Of a DNA stretch of 64,000 bases, positions 46,977 to 57,900 are shown piece by piece. This stretch comes from Sarocladium kiliense (lineage: Eukaryota; Ascomycota; Sordariomycetes; Hypocreales; Sarocladiaceae). The translations under genes and the position numbers were made by a program. The notes below the pieces were generated by a model, which saw only the letters and a list, made by a program, of their open reading frames with translations, made no database searches and was not told the DNA's origin. Every line of letters begins with the position of its first letter. Position 1 is the stretch's first letter. Location: assembly GCA_030734395.1 (NCBI GenBank), contig JAUZTG010000012.1, positions 124,001-188,000 on the forward strand, written 5' to 3'.

Positions 46977-48228
46977 CTCATAGGTAAAGATTAGCTCATC
47001 CATTTACAAACTAAGTTACTAAATAAGTTACTAATACCCACTATTATAAGTTAGTAGTAACTTATAACTAAATAAGTTAGTCAAGATACCTAGGTACTCA
47101 TCTACTAACTTAATTAGCTATAAATTACTAATTAACCCACTAAGTTAGTAAAAGTAGGTTTTCAAGAATAACTTATAAGTTACTACTTGAAATACGTATC
47201 AGAGCTATTTGCTTGTATTTCTTGTATTATAAAAGACTTTCTAGTATTATCGAGCTCGTTAGACCCGTTTCTATAAGTATAATTATCAGTTAGCAAATGC
47301 TTCATTAACTGTGATTTCCTGAAGAAAATATAGTTAGCTCAATGACTCTGTTATTATAGTGTAGTTTACAGAAGTAAATAAATATTTTACATAAACAAGT
47401 GTAGTGACTACAATCACACAACGTTGTGAACTGTTAGATCCCATAGTTAAATCATTTACCGCTTCAGTTGAGCAGCTACCGCAGCAGTGAATCGTATATT
47501 CCGATATCATTTAGTGACTAATCGAACTTGATGATATTAAGTCATGACCTAGATAATCTCCCTAGTACCAGGCTGATAGCAAGGATACACCATTAGAATA
47601 TAGTCAGTCATTATTATAGCTATGAAACACTTCTCGGTTCCTGGACAGCAGTAACTGCTAATTCAATCCTTGGTGATTTCATAGCCAAGTGCTAAATGTA
47701 ATAAAAGTTAAGTATGAGCAAGACGATAACCACAAACAACATATTATGATATAATTATAACACTACGTGGATTAGCATCTTGATGAATTATAAGCTGCTA
47801 AGCTACTGAGCTGTTTACTACGCTTCTAATATGTCAATTAAATGCAAAAAGATATAAGCTATGTATGAAGCCAGAATACGAGAAGTACATGAGTAAAACC
47901 TATATAATATAAAACTATCTTGAGAAATATAGCGAGGGAAGCCACGCGAGAGAGATTAGTCTAACTCATATAAGGGTCAGGTACGAATTAGGTATAATAT
48001 AAGGGCGTAATATAAAAGAAGATTATTTTAAATACTTAATTTTTTTTCCTTATTTTAATATTTAAGAAGAGAGAAAGAGATCCTTAAGTATCAATCTTGT
48101 TATAAATATAGCTCTTGTTACCCTGCCTGACTTCGTGAGATACTATAATCTGTTACAAGAAAGCACAGGTATTTCAATTTCAAGAGAGATTTTATAAAGA
48201 AGCTGAAGTCTATTATAATAATATCATA

Positions 48229-48415
48229 TGTTATGGTCTGGGCTTGAGCCCAGCCTGGCATCAAAGAGATAGGAGGACGGGCTTGTGACGAGACCTAGCC
48301 ACAGTGTGGCTGAGGAGACATGGCGTAACCCCTTTCCCTCACATCTCTCTCTATGAAAGCTTCCTACTCCTTAAGAATATACATAACTCTTATTGGCACC
48401 TAATTGTCCGTGACA
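48229..48415. mobile_element. Candidate solo LTR or short TIR element (187 bp)
   Basis: A GC-richer island in the AT-rich block starts TGTTATGG and ends CCGTGACA. TGTTATGG is what RIP-type C-to-T changes would make of TGTCACGG, the exact complement of the right end, so the ends fit TG...CA-type LTR or inverted termini. No clear flanking duplication was found (TCATA versus CTAGG), so this is tentative. Confidence 0.3.
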
Positions 48416-49475
48416 CTAGGGATAGCCCATTACATCATAGTAACTTTAAAAGTAGTAAATGAATATGTTACAAGTCTGACTATACTGTCACTGCCTTGGA
48501 TGTATAATAAATTTTTAGGAAGAATGCTGCAAAGAAACTACTTTAGGAAGTAAGTATACTAACGACGTTCTAATTAAAGTGGCTATTATTTATTATAAGC
48601 TATTATAGTCTGTAAATATAGCAGCCTCAATGTGTTATTATAGTAAAAGTTTATTCTTATAAATTATATATAATCCTATTAAACACTATGATAACTGTAA
48701 CTTTTAAAATACCTTATGACTAAATTCACGTTGTTGTATTATACGTAGTGCTCAAATAGCCTTGAATAGTAAGGTTGGAAGAGGAGTATAATTAGCTCAA
48801 ATAGGCCTCTTATAGTATGTTAAGAACTATAATCTAGCTTAGTATTGTCATTCTTTATTAATAAGAATAAGAACAATACCCCTTAAGTACTTTCATGCCC
48901 CTTTCAAGTAATTCAAGTTACCTATTCACCTCACTTATTAGTTATTGTTTATTATTTGCGCTTGGCTTATTAGTTTCAGAGCTATGTACTATAAAATAAA
49001 TAACTTCCTAACAGTATGAGCATAGTTACATTATGCTAAATAAGTGTATCCATAACAGAGAAGAATTGAAAGTAATATATAGCTTATCAATCTATTCGTT
49101 CGTCATACAAAGTACGTCAGTCTGAAATTAGAATAACTAATTTTCTGACAAACTTATAAATATCATGTTAGCTAAGGACTAGTATGGGCTATATAGGCCG
49201 CTTGAGCTTGGATTAGATATCATATAAGGTGATCTGCTATTAGCAATAGGTACTTTGAAAGGGCAAGATGACATATGATAAAAACTCACCCTAGCCTCTT
49301 AGAGTCATGCGTAAGCTGGATTGCCTGGGCTGATTATTAGTCAAATTAATTAGTCAGTTTGATTTCCGTTACAATTCCTTGATAACATCGCATGATACCA
49401 TGAGCTCATATGAGTACGCATTTAAAGTTAATTGGCCCAATAGACTTAAACAGCTGACTTACTAGCTCTCTGATT

Positions 49476-49496
49476 CCCCCCCCCCCCCTTTTTTTT
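49476..49496. repeat. C13 T8 homopolymer run
   Basis: Thirteen C followed by eight T, read directly. It may be sensitive to sequencing-length errors. Confidence 0.85.
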
Positions 49497-49750
49497 GTGC
49501 CTCCTAGTACTAGCAAGGGTAAATATATTTCTGACGAATAAGTGACACCCCCGCGACTTAGGCGACACCTAGGGTAGCCATGGCTTCGGGCAACTATACA
49601 GTATATTACTAATTACCCTAGTTGACTTTCTACTCCTTTTAATATGTTATAGATAATGATTAAAAAAAAAATAAGTGGGGGTTAAGTATTGAAAAAAAAA
49701 TAAACATCATAGAAGCAACAGCTCAAGGAGGGTTTAGACATAGTAAAAAG

Positions 49751-49837
49751 GGCTCGGCCGGGAATCGAACCCGGGGCCACTCGCAATCGACTTAGAGTGA
49801 ACCCTAAGCGAGTATTATACCACTAAACCACCGAGCC
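49751..49837 (-). tRNA. tRNA-Pro (AGG) with a 16-nt intron
   Basis: On the minus strand the gene starts GGCTCGG and ends CCGAGCC, pairing as the 7-bp acceptor stem. The D arm TGGTTTAGTGGTAT and T arm CCGGGTTCGATTCCCGG are canonical. The anticodon stem is CTCGC/GCGAG with loop TT-AGG-G, the anticodon being at 49803-49805. A 16-nt intron (49786-49801) follows position 37, the usual site. Removing it leaves a 71-nt tRNA matching eukaryotic tRNA-Pro(AGG). It marks the right boundary of the AT-rich block. Confidence 0.92.
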
Positions 49838-50803
49838 ACCTACTCGATGACTTGCGGCCGATCTTATTTCAGTCTCAGTAGCTTTGAACACAAACGTCAC
49901 AGTAAGCCTCGGGAAGCTTGATTCGAACACAGGCCTATGACTAGCAGCTGGGGTCCGTAGCAAAATCATGAACACCGTGTACATTTATGATCCTGCTAAT
50001 TAAAGTATTTGTCACTGCCCCGTTCGAGACTGTTACCGAGGAAAGGAATCAGACTGACAAAAATGTAAGAACGCACTGCATTCGCCAACCTCGATGCCGA
50101 CCGCAGTAAAGCGAATATTACGTTTCCTGGTGAGCATATGTTGAGGTGGCTTGGGGAAGCGGAAGGTGGTGGCCGGCCACCTGAGTACACTCTTGTTGGA
50201 TCATATCAGACATCAGACGGAGTATGGTGGCGATCCGATATCCCTTGACATCATCCTGGCCGGCTATAGTTAGGACCTATGATGATAGGATGTCCCTGCT
50301 CACGAAGATATTGGCAAGGTCATAACGGCGATGGCACTGATCGAAAGTCAGACCAAAGCCCAGAAGGTCAGAGATATTGCCTTACAGTGTGACACAATTC
50401 ACCACAAGCGTACAAATGCGTTCAGACACCCAACCCAGGGTTTCATCACATCTTGTACTAGCGATGGCTCATACGAGCCAGTACTTGGACCCCGCATGCA
50501 TAGTACTGGACAGTCAACAACCGTCAATTCAACCAGCAGCTACGTAGTTCATCCTTCAATGGATGACCACCATCCAACCAACACTCACTCTGTCCCTGCA
50601 TGGCAGGTCAGCTGAGTGACCATAGCATTCTGGTGCGGCAAAGCAATTGCGTATGTTGAATGCTCATTACGAGTGCATCAGACACATTGCAAATTCTGCT
50701 GATCTTTAATCGACAATCCTGCTTCGTCCTGGTTCCACGTTGCCGAACCCTGCCTGCTTCAGTTGTGTAACGCCATTCGCATTCTGTAGTTAGAACGGAT
50801 TCC

Positions 50804-51264
50804 ATGGAAAAGGATCCTCCCTCAAATTCTGATACTCAAGGCAGTCAGTCTAATTCGGTCGGGACTGCCAAACAACAAGCCGCGATATCTGAAAGTGAGC
50901 TCTGCCCAAGCTCGGCAGATTTGCGCCAACTAGAACATGGTCTGACAGTGCTTCAGCTACCCATAGCGAGGACCATTCCTCCCATCCGTCTCGTAATGAG
51001 GAAGACGAAGGCGATTGTGTGATTGTGCCTGCAGGGATGCAGGATGGTGGGAGACTTAGACGGAGCGACCGCACATGTGACGGGCACTGTGATGGGCATG
51101 GAACTAGCGTTCACTTTGATTTGAGTGTAGGATGGGGTTCATGGCGGCGTGAAGTGTATTCCGTTGACTGGAAGCATGGACACGTAGCGCATGTCGGGGA
51201 ACGAGGAGCGGCAGAACAGAATGACGCCCAAGCCCCTGCGGTTGAGCCAGACCGGAAGAACTAG
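50804..51264 (+). pseudogene. Possible decayed or mis-spliced small gene
   Basis: A frame from ATG 50804 encodes MEKDPPSNSDTQGSQSNSVG, a Ser/Asn/Gln-rich start, with a GTGAGC donor-like site at 50895. Coding-looking sequence continues in another frame from about 50968 (NEEDEGDCVIVPAGMQDGG) and seems to shift frame again after 51045. No splice model with a normal-length intron connects these. It could be a real gene with introns I failed to place, or a relic. Confidence 0.2.
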
Positions 51265-51954
51265 AGAGATGGTATTTGATCCCAAACTTGGAATTTTGTA
51301 CCTAGAATGGCCTGTCAGTAGGCGGTGTCGTTCTTGGACCGTAGTCCTCCTGGATGGCAGATAGGGCCATGTAGATAAAGCGCCCATTGGAAACTTCACT
51401 GGGTACCGGCAGCATCCCGGCGAAGAAAGTTGTGAATCCCAGCCGCTGCTGTCCTCATGATCTCGAGTATGTGTGATTCTGTTCGGTTACTTAAGCTATC
51501 CAGCAGGGTCGCAATCGACCGGAATCCGGGGATCCTACGATAGTCACACCCTCGAGCGCAGTCACACATATGGAAGCGCTCCCTGATCACACCGGTAGTT
51601 TCGGAGATCAAGGGCCGCTTTCCTCCGTAGAAGTCCTCTCGACGGCAGGCGGCTACGGCACTCTTTCCTCGGAATACGTTCACTCGAAAAGGACCATCTG
51701 CTTCATTCGTGCCCCCCAGCTGAAGTCAAATCTTAGACAGCCCCATTCACCTCCTGTTCATAACCCTATGTGTGCCGCCCGCCGCCGATATTTCTTGATC
51801 AACAACTCGGAGCCTACCCGTATATCGTCACAAACCTTATATTTTCTCTCCTAAGGTCGAACTAGTAGCTACTATTTCATTTCCATTTGCGGTCTTGCAT
51901 CAGCATCATAGGCAGTGACGAGTTGCACGAGGCTTCTCGCCATCGTTTGTCGTC

Positions 51955-52188
51955 TTGAGCTTACCGGGCATTGGACCAATGGCATCTGAGATGGACGATA
52001 CTCAACTGCACTGCGACTTTCGCGGTGATGACCAGGATGGGAAAAGGTTCAGGGATTGGAGAGCCAGGTGGTCCGTTGGGTCCAGAGAGGCTCGGGCGTC
52101 GGTTGCATTGAGTAACTTGGGACAGGGCGTCAACAGCGATTCGTCGGAAGGGCAGTCCAAGCCTGTCAAGAAATTCGGCAACTGGTGA
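51955..52188 (+). CDS. Uncertain small ORF, no recognised family
   Basis: ATG at 51955 opens a 77-codon frame (or 69 codons from 51979) with a charged product ending PVKKFGNW. A GTGAGT donor-like sequence overlaps the end (52185), but no downstream acceptor gives a convincing continuation: one at 52231 would create a stop at once and one at 52211 would leave a 27-nt intron. Function is unknown and the ORF may not be expressed. Confidence 0.2.
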   Translation: MSLPGIGPMASEMDDTQLHCDFRGDDQDGKRFRDWRARWSVGSREARASVALSNLGQGVNSDSSEGQSKPVKKFGNW

Positions 52189-53006
52189 GTATTCCTTTCC
52201 GGTCTGTACAGTGGCCTCTGCTCTTCGCTAGACCCTGACATGTTTGAGAAGTCAATCTTCGCGTGGGCGAACAGCCAACATCATCAAAGGCCGCTCGAAC
52301 TTGGACGAGTCATAAGGGCGCATCAAGCGGATTCTCGATGCCCGCGACGCACTTCGCTGTACGCTTTGCTCCCTCCGGACGAGGTCCGTCCAGCAGCTAT
52401 GGGCTATGCAATCGTATTCGGGCAGGGACGTTGCATGTCGGGTCGAAAGGCTCAGCGAGAGCTTAACCAGGAACAAGAGGTTAATTGCTGGCACGAAGTG
52501 AAGGGCTACGTGATGGTAAACCCTGGGAAATGCTGTCGTATCAGCGCCCCAAAGGTGAATCTCGAGAGCTCATCCCCACGCACGCTTCACACTGGCATAC
52601 GAAAATCATAGCCAAGGACAGAGAGGTATCGCGATACAAGGGACATGTATTCAATAGCAAGAGGACACAGAACAGTCGAAGAATGTGACACTGATGGGAA
52701 AGTAGGTGGGCGGCCTCACACGCGATGCGGCTGCGATACAGGGTAGCAACGCACAACGGATAGGCAACAGGTGACAGTCAGCTGTGGCGGATCGTTACTC
52801 CACCGCGCCACGCGGTATCGTCGCCAGCGTCCACGTCAGTCAAATCCCAGCTGGCCTAAGACGGGAACGAGGATGACCTCATTGCCGCAAGGAGGCAATG
52901 GGATATCTATCTAGACTCCTCTCACCCAGTACTTTAGAAGCTGGATACGTTGTCTGTCCCACGAAGGCTGTCCCACGGCACGATTGACCCAAACGCCATT
53001 CCGACG

Positions 53007-54065
53007 ATGGAGAAGGCTGGACCTCCGCCAGGCTCGACGCCAGCAGCAGCTCAACAACACATGAATAACTCATATCCCAGCGGAGCACACCCACAACAAG
53101 AGTACAACGAGACCGCGGAGCGGCATGCAACGCCGCCACCTTACTCTGGACCGTCCTCCCCGGAGCCCTCGACGACAACGAGGAGCCTGCAACAAGCGCA
53201 GGCGGACTTATCCAAAGCTCCAGTCCGCTACCCAGGACTTCCAAAGGTGGACTATCGACTGTACTCGCCGCCACTGTTCAAACTGTCGAATGACTCCACG
53301 ACCCTGTCATCCAAAGCAGAGTATTTGTCCACGAATGTGAATGCACTCGTTGCCCTGATGCGTGCCCAGTCAACCGTGCCCCCCAAGCCTCAAATACAGA
53401 TCCGAGGTACTCGGGGGCGCCGGGTAGACTTTGACATCAAACTCAATCTCATGAGTCTTCTCGTACCCGACGATGAAAGGCTACGCATGGACTATATCCG
53501 ATGCGTCGGAGAGAACGAGGTAGCATTTCGCGGTGGTGTCAAGCCTGATGTCAAGCCCGATGTCGGCGAGGCTGGGCTTGAGGAATGGTGTCGCCGGTTT
53601 GTTCAGGATTCGGCTGGTATCAAGACCTTTACTCTCGAGCGTGTTGTCGCGAACCTTGACTCTGCGTGGCTGGAAGGGCAAATCAGGAGCCTCGTGGCGT
53701 CACTGAACTACAGAGGCGTGGTGGATGTCAACTTCATCGTGACACACAACCGGGTTGTTGTGCAGAACCCAGACAGGGTCAACCATTTCTTCACGAGCGT
53801 CACCAGCTTGTTCTCGGGAAAGAACAAGTACGAAGTTGTGAAGGCCGTGTGGCCATTTGCAACAACGGCCAGCGGACAGCCCGGCCGCCGCTGTATTGTG
53901 CAGAGCGAGGAGATCTGGTGGAGAGAATGGAATGTTCCGATCAAGTATGCAATTTCACAGAAACGGCATGGCTGGGTGACGATTGAAGACAAGCTTGAAG
54001 CAGTCATGGAAGGCAAGGGCACGAACACGGCCCCGATTGATTGGGGACCAGACCATATGTCATGA
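53007..54065 (+). CDS. Conserved-looking fungal protein of unknown function
   Basis: Intronless gene of 352 residues from the first ATG at 53007 (the frame is open further upstream but has no ATG). The first about 75 residues are Pro/Ser/Gln-rich and disordered. The rest is compact and looks conserved: VDYRLYSPPLFKLSNDSTTL, then PPKPQIQIRG, DFDIKLNLMSLL and a C-terminal part with WWREWNVPIKYAISQKRHGW. A tandem KPDVKPDV occurs mid-protein. There is no signal peptide or membrane segment. I recall fungal proteins with the same S-PP-.-LS-D-TT and I.G..DFD patterns but know no function for them. Confidence 0.75.
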   Translation: MEKAGPPPGSTPAAAQQHMNNSYPSGAHPQQEYNETAERHATPPPYSGPSSPEPSTTTRSLQQAQADLSKAPVRYPGLPKVDYRLYSPPLFKLSNDSTTLSSKAEYLSTNVNALVALMRAQSTVPPKPQIQIRGTRGRRVDFDIKLNLMSLLVPDDERLRMDYIRCVGENEVAFRGGVKPDVKPDVGEAGLEEWCRRFVQDSAGIKTFTLERVVANLDSAWLEGQIRSLVASLNYRGVVDVNFIVTHNRVVVQNPDRVNHFFTSVTSLFSGKNKYEVVKAVWPFATTASGQPGRRCIVQSEEIWWREWNVPIKYAISQKRHGWVTIEDKLEAVMEGKGTNTAPIDWGPDHMS

Positions 54066-54940
54066 CTTGCCTGGTCCATGACGGATGAAGCATCATTTCG
54101 ATGTTGTAGGGAGTAGCAATGCGGCGCACAAGGAGTCTTGAGTATTATTGCCATTTACGTGCATGGAAAGGCATCTGTCTTATTTACGCTTTCCCAGCGC
54201 AATCATTCGTGCCGCAGTCTTGCAGACATTCGTTCAGTCATCCCGGTCAATGACTAGCGGATGAGGTTTGTCAGTTAATGTAGTAATACGATGATCTAAT
54301 TTCATTTGAGATGCCTATAAATCGTCCGCGTCTTCGGAACCTAGAGAGCACGCATCCTGCTCAAGGTCATTGGCCCCATTTTTACAGCATCTTGCTTGAC
54401 CTTGCTCCGTCTAGTGGCCCATCGCAAGGCGTTCTTCGTAGTTAGCCGGTGGAGAGGCGACTGGCTCATGCCTATTTCTTGATAGGCATACCGCTTTGGA
54501 TCGGGAGGCGGACTCTTAGAGTCCCGCAATGCATGGATATTCCATTCTGGTATACTATTATTGACTTAGACGATAATGTGTATGAGTCAACCGTGACGCC
54601 GCAACGAAAGTATGCCCTTCTGGATGAAACAACTCATTAAGCTGCGTCCCATGACTCACACCGACACGAAGCTAGAATGACATCGTGAGCGACTTCGAGA
54701 CTCGCGATCTGTGTAATCTAACCTGCACGCTGACACACGCCTCTACACCTTCTATTAAGAGAGAGCCAACCAGCTCTGGAAGCCTGTTCCCACCACATAT
54801 CGTTTCTACCATACCTCTCAGAGCGACTCTCGTATTGACCTTATTGCGAGCATTGCGCGCACACCCAGCGATTGCACAGGCCTTTGATATATCTTGTCTC
54901 GTCGACTGCTTGTCTAATCGTGCGCTGAACCTGACCCCCC
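54066..54940. other. Intergenic region
   Basis: 0.9 kb between two plus-strand genes. Several short frames are present and none is supported. It holds the promoter of the RNA-end-processing gene. Confidence 0.5.
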
Positions 54941-57900
54941 ATGGACGACACAGACAACCCGCCGACTTCCTGCCTCCAGGTCGAGTCTTACGACACGGCA
55001 TTGTGCCTCATACCTCCACAAGATATCTGGGGCCCCATCGATCGTTTTCGTGCTCTTAATGACAAGGGCTACGGCAAATGGCCCCCTCACATCAACCTCA
55101 TCTACCCTTTTGTTCCTCCGAACAGTCTTGACCAAGTAGCAGACCTGCTTTCCAGGTTGAACTATTCTGACACCCTGCCATTTCGCTTGTCGCTCACAGA
55201 GGTCGACTCGTTTGACCGTAAGCACGACAGCACCATCTACATCCGGCCTGACCACGCCAGCGACGGCCATGTGTTGAGAGTCCTTAACAAGCGCCTGCAC
55301 AATGCCCTTGGACGGACAGAACGGAAACCCTATCAGCCGCATATGACTGTTGCCCAAAGTTACGACTCTAATTCAGATGCACATGATTTCCTGCTTGACA
55401 AAGCCCGACTCCTGACCCCATTCACATGGGAGGCCGCAGACATAGCCATCCTGGTTCGAGACAGGCAGAAGCACGGCGAAGATATCTCGAGCAGCATGCG
55501 ACTTTGGGGCACCATATCTACCATTACGGGGACTGTCACTCGTGAATTTAGCCATGATGGGTTTTATCAATACAGTCTAGGTCGGGAAAACCAGCCGGTC
55601 GGGCCTTTGATGCGCCCACAGTCGGCCTTCACCTACTCAGCGACGACGAACTCATGGGAACACCTGTCGAATCCTGAGCGGGACACTGTCTCGGTTCAAG
55701 GGCGCTCCGAACCCGTGGACAGACTCATCGTCGCATCTTACAATGTTTTGGCCGAGTTCGAGTGGCCACCAGCGTCAACAAGACATGCACACCTCGTACG
55801 CAATATCTGCATGGGCCGAGCACAAGCAGATATCCTTGTGCTACAAGAAGTCACCGATTCATTCTTGGAGAATCTGCTTGGCAACCCTGCAGTGTGCGAA
55901 CAATATCCCTTCGCGACACACGGAAGACCCAGCGAGAAAGGAGCAGGACCGTTGCCAAATCTTCTGAACGTCGTAGTGCTCAGCAAGTTTCCCATGGAAT
56001 GGGAATACCTAGAGCACGCAAGAAAGCACAAGGGCTCGGCTGTTGTATCTTTTCCAACTCTTCGGGTGCGCCGAGCCGACGGCGATGAGTCTTTGCCGCT
56101 GGTCTTGGCTGCATGCCATTTGAGCCAAGGTCTCACTGACGGAGCAGTAGCTGCAAAGAAGCAGGAAGTTCAAGATCTACTGAAGCAGCTTCGAAGCGCC
56201 TATGCTGAGCAACCATGGCTACTTGTAGGTGATTTCAATCTCACTACTTCATCTTTCACCATTGGCATGGCTAGGAAGAAGGGCGTGCTGTCCAGTCATG
56301 CGCTGCAGCAACTAAGAGACATCGATGGTTTGCTGTTTGACAATGGCTTCCGAGACGTGTGGCTCGACACGAGACTGGCGTCTGGCGAGTCTTCTGGTGG
56401 GCATGCAGCACAAGGGAATCTGGGTCAACTCCACGAGGGAGAGCAAGGAGCAACCTTCGATCCTCAAAACAACACACTGGCGGCTAAGGAGTCGGGATTT
56501 GGGCTCAACACTCGCCCACAAAGATACGACAGAATCTTCGTGAGTGACCACCTCGGCCTTCACCCAATGGGCTTCAATATGTTCGGTCAAGACACAGCAA
56601 AATCGTCCGAAGATCGGATGGCTCAGCATGCAAGTGACCACTGGGGAATTCGCTGCCTTCTACAAGCACAAGCAAACAAATCGACCCTCGGTTCTGAATC
56701 GGCACCGAAGAAGCCTGTTGAGCTGCAGCGAGCACCTGAAAGCTTGGGCGGGCTGGAGGATCTGACGACATGCCTGTCCAAGCGAGGTCTGATTCCAACA
56801 AGTGAAGACGAGGCATTGCGAATGCAGGCGATAGCGCTGTTGCGACGCGTCCTCATTGATGAGATGACCAACCAGGGCGAAGCCGACAGCCATTTCAAAC
56901 CTGTCCTTGTCCTCATTCCGGTCGGCTCGACTGCCCTGGGTGTTTGGACCCCATCATCCGATGTCGACTGCTTATGCGTCGGTGGCATAAGCTCCAAGAC
57001 GTTCTTCGCACTGGCGTTGAAACGGCTCAGGAAAGCAACAGCCGAAGGAATCACCATTTTGCGAAAGGTTCGGGCGAATTCAGGGACGATGCTAGAGCTT
57101 GTCGTCCAAGGCATCCGATTTGATCTTCAGTACTGCCCATCGATCTCAATCGCTGAACAGTCAGTCGCCAGCTGGTGTATCATCGCTTCTGTTCTAACTG
57201 TCTTGTAGATACCCTGACGTGCTGAACCGACCGAGTGCAGACGAGGCATTTTCCTTGCCAATGCAAACCTTGTTGAAGCTCAAGCCAGCTCGTGATTTGT
57301 CATACCTGTGTCGCTCGATCCCGGATATGGCGCAGTATCGAGCTGTCCACCTGCTCATCAAAGCCTGGGCAATATCCCGGGGCCTATACTCGGCCAAATT
57401 TGGGTTCCTTGGAGGCATCCACCTTTCCGTGTTGCTGGTACCAATCTGCAAGTCCCTGGCAGGAGCTGGCTACAGTCCCACTGTGTCTGACATTGTTACA
57501 ACGTTCTTCCATCACTACGCAAGACTTGACTGGGATAAGCAGATGGTCTTCGATCCTTTCTTCCACAAGAACACGAAGTATCACCGCTCCTTCAGGGAAC
57601 CCCTGTGCCTGCTCGGTTGGCACGCCCCATCTCTAAACACGGCTGCGACAGCGTCGGTCCCGACTGTCAGGACTCTCATTGCCGAGTTAACGCGTGCAGA
57701 TCGGCGCTTGGCTGATGATGAGCAGACCTGGGAAGGCTTCTTGGGTGCTGCTTACGGTGAGATCGATTTCCTTTCGAGATACCAGCATTATGTGCAGATC
57801 AACATTCATTATTGGGGACCATCCCCAAGCAAAGGCAACAGGCTTGTGGGATGGGTAGAGTCGCGTTTTGCGATGTTGCTCGTTGGTGAGAACTAGACCT

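Larger units (their letters stand above)
36705..49750. other. 13 kb AT-rich, gene-free, RIP-like block full of degraded repeats
   Basis: The stretch is strikingly AT-rich, dominated by TA steps and words such as TAGTTA, TAACTA and AACTCA, and has almost no open frame over 60 codons. This is what RIP leaves in ascomycete repeats (CpA to TpA); the RIP claim is an inference from base composition. From about 37.5 to 47 kb it is filled with elements sharing CAGGGTTGTGA inverted ends (annotated separately). From 47 to 49.75 kb those ends are missing and other degraded sequence follows, including a GC-richer patch at about 48229-48415 and a C13T8 run at 49476-49496. A short frame starting ATG at 37325 (36 codons) may be a relic of a transposon. 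Confidence 0.85.
49838..53006. other. 3.2 kb region without a convincing gene
   Basis: Base composition returns to normal after the tRNA. Several short frames exist on both strands (for example plus-strand frames from 50331, 50804, 51955 and 52240), but none shows a family likeness. Attempts to splice them gave introns of 27-39 nt or immediate stops. One stretch reads NEEDEGDCVIVPAGMQDGG in one frame and GDLDGATAHVTGTVMGMELA in the next, suggesting a decayed or frameshifted gene at about 50804-51130. I cannot name it. Confidence 0.35.

Noticed and set aside
37000..47000. Regularly spaced short words that might be a CRISPR array or centromeric satellite
   Set aside because: Spacing is irregular, repeats are bounded by inverted ends with 8-bp flanking repeats, and the genome is eukaryotic; MITEs explain it better.
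49911..49990. A second tRNA-like stretch with GATTCGAACACAGGC
   Set aside because: T-arm resemblance only; no acceptor stem or D arm could be paired.
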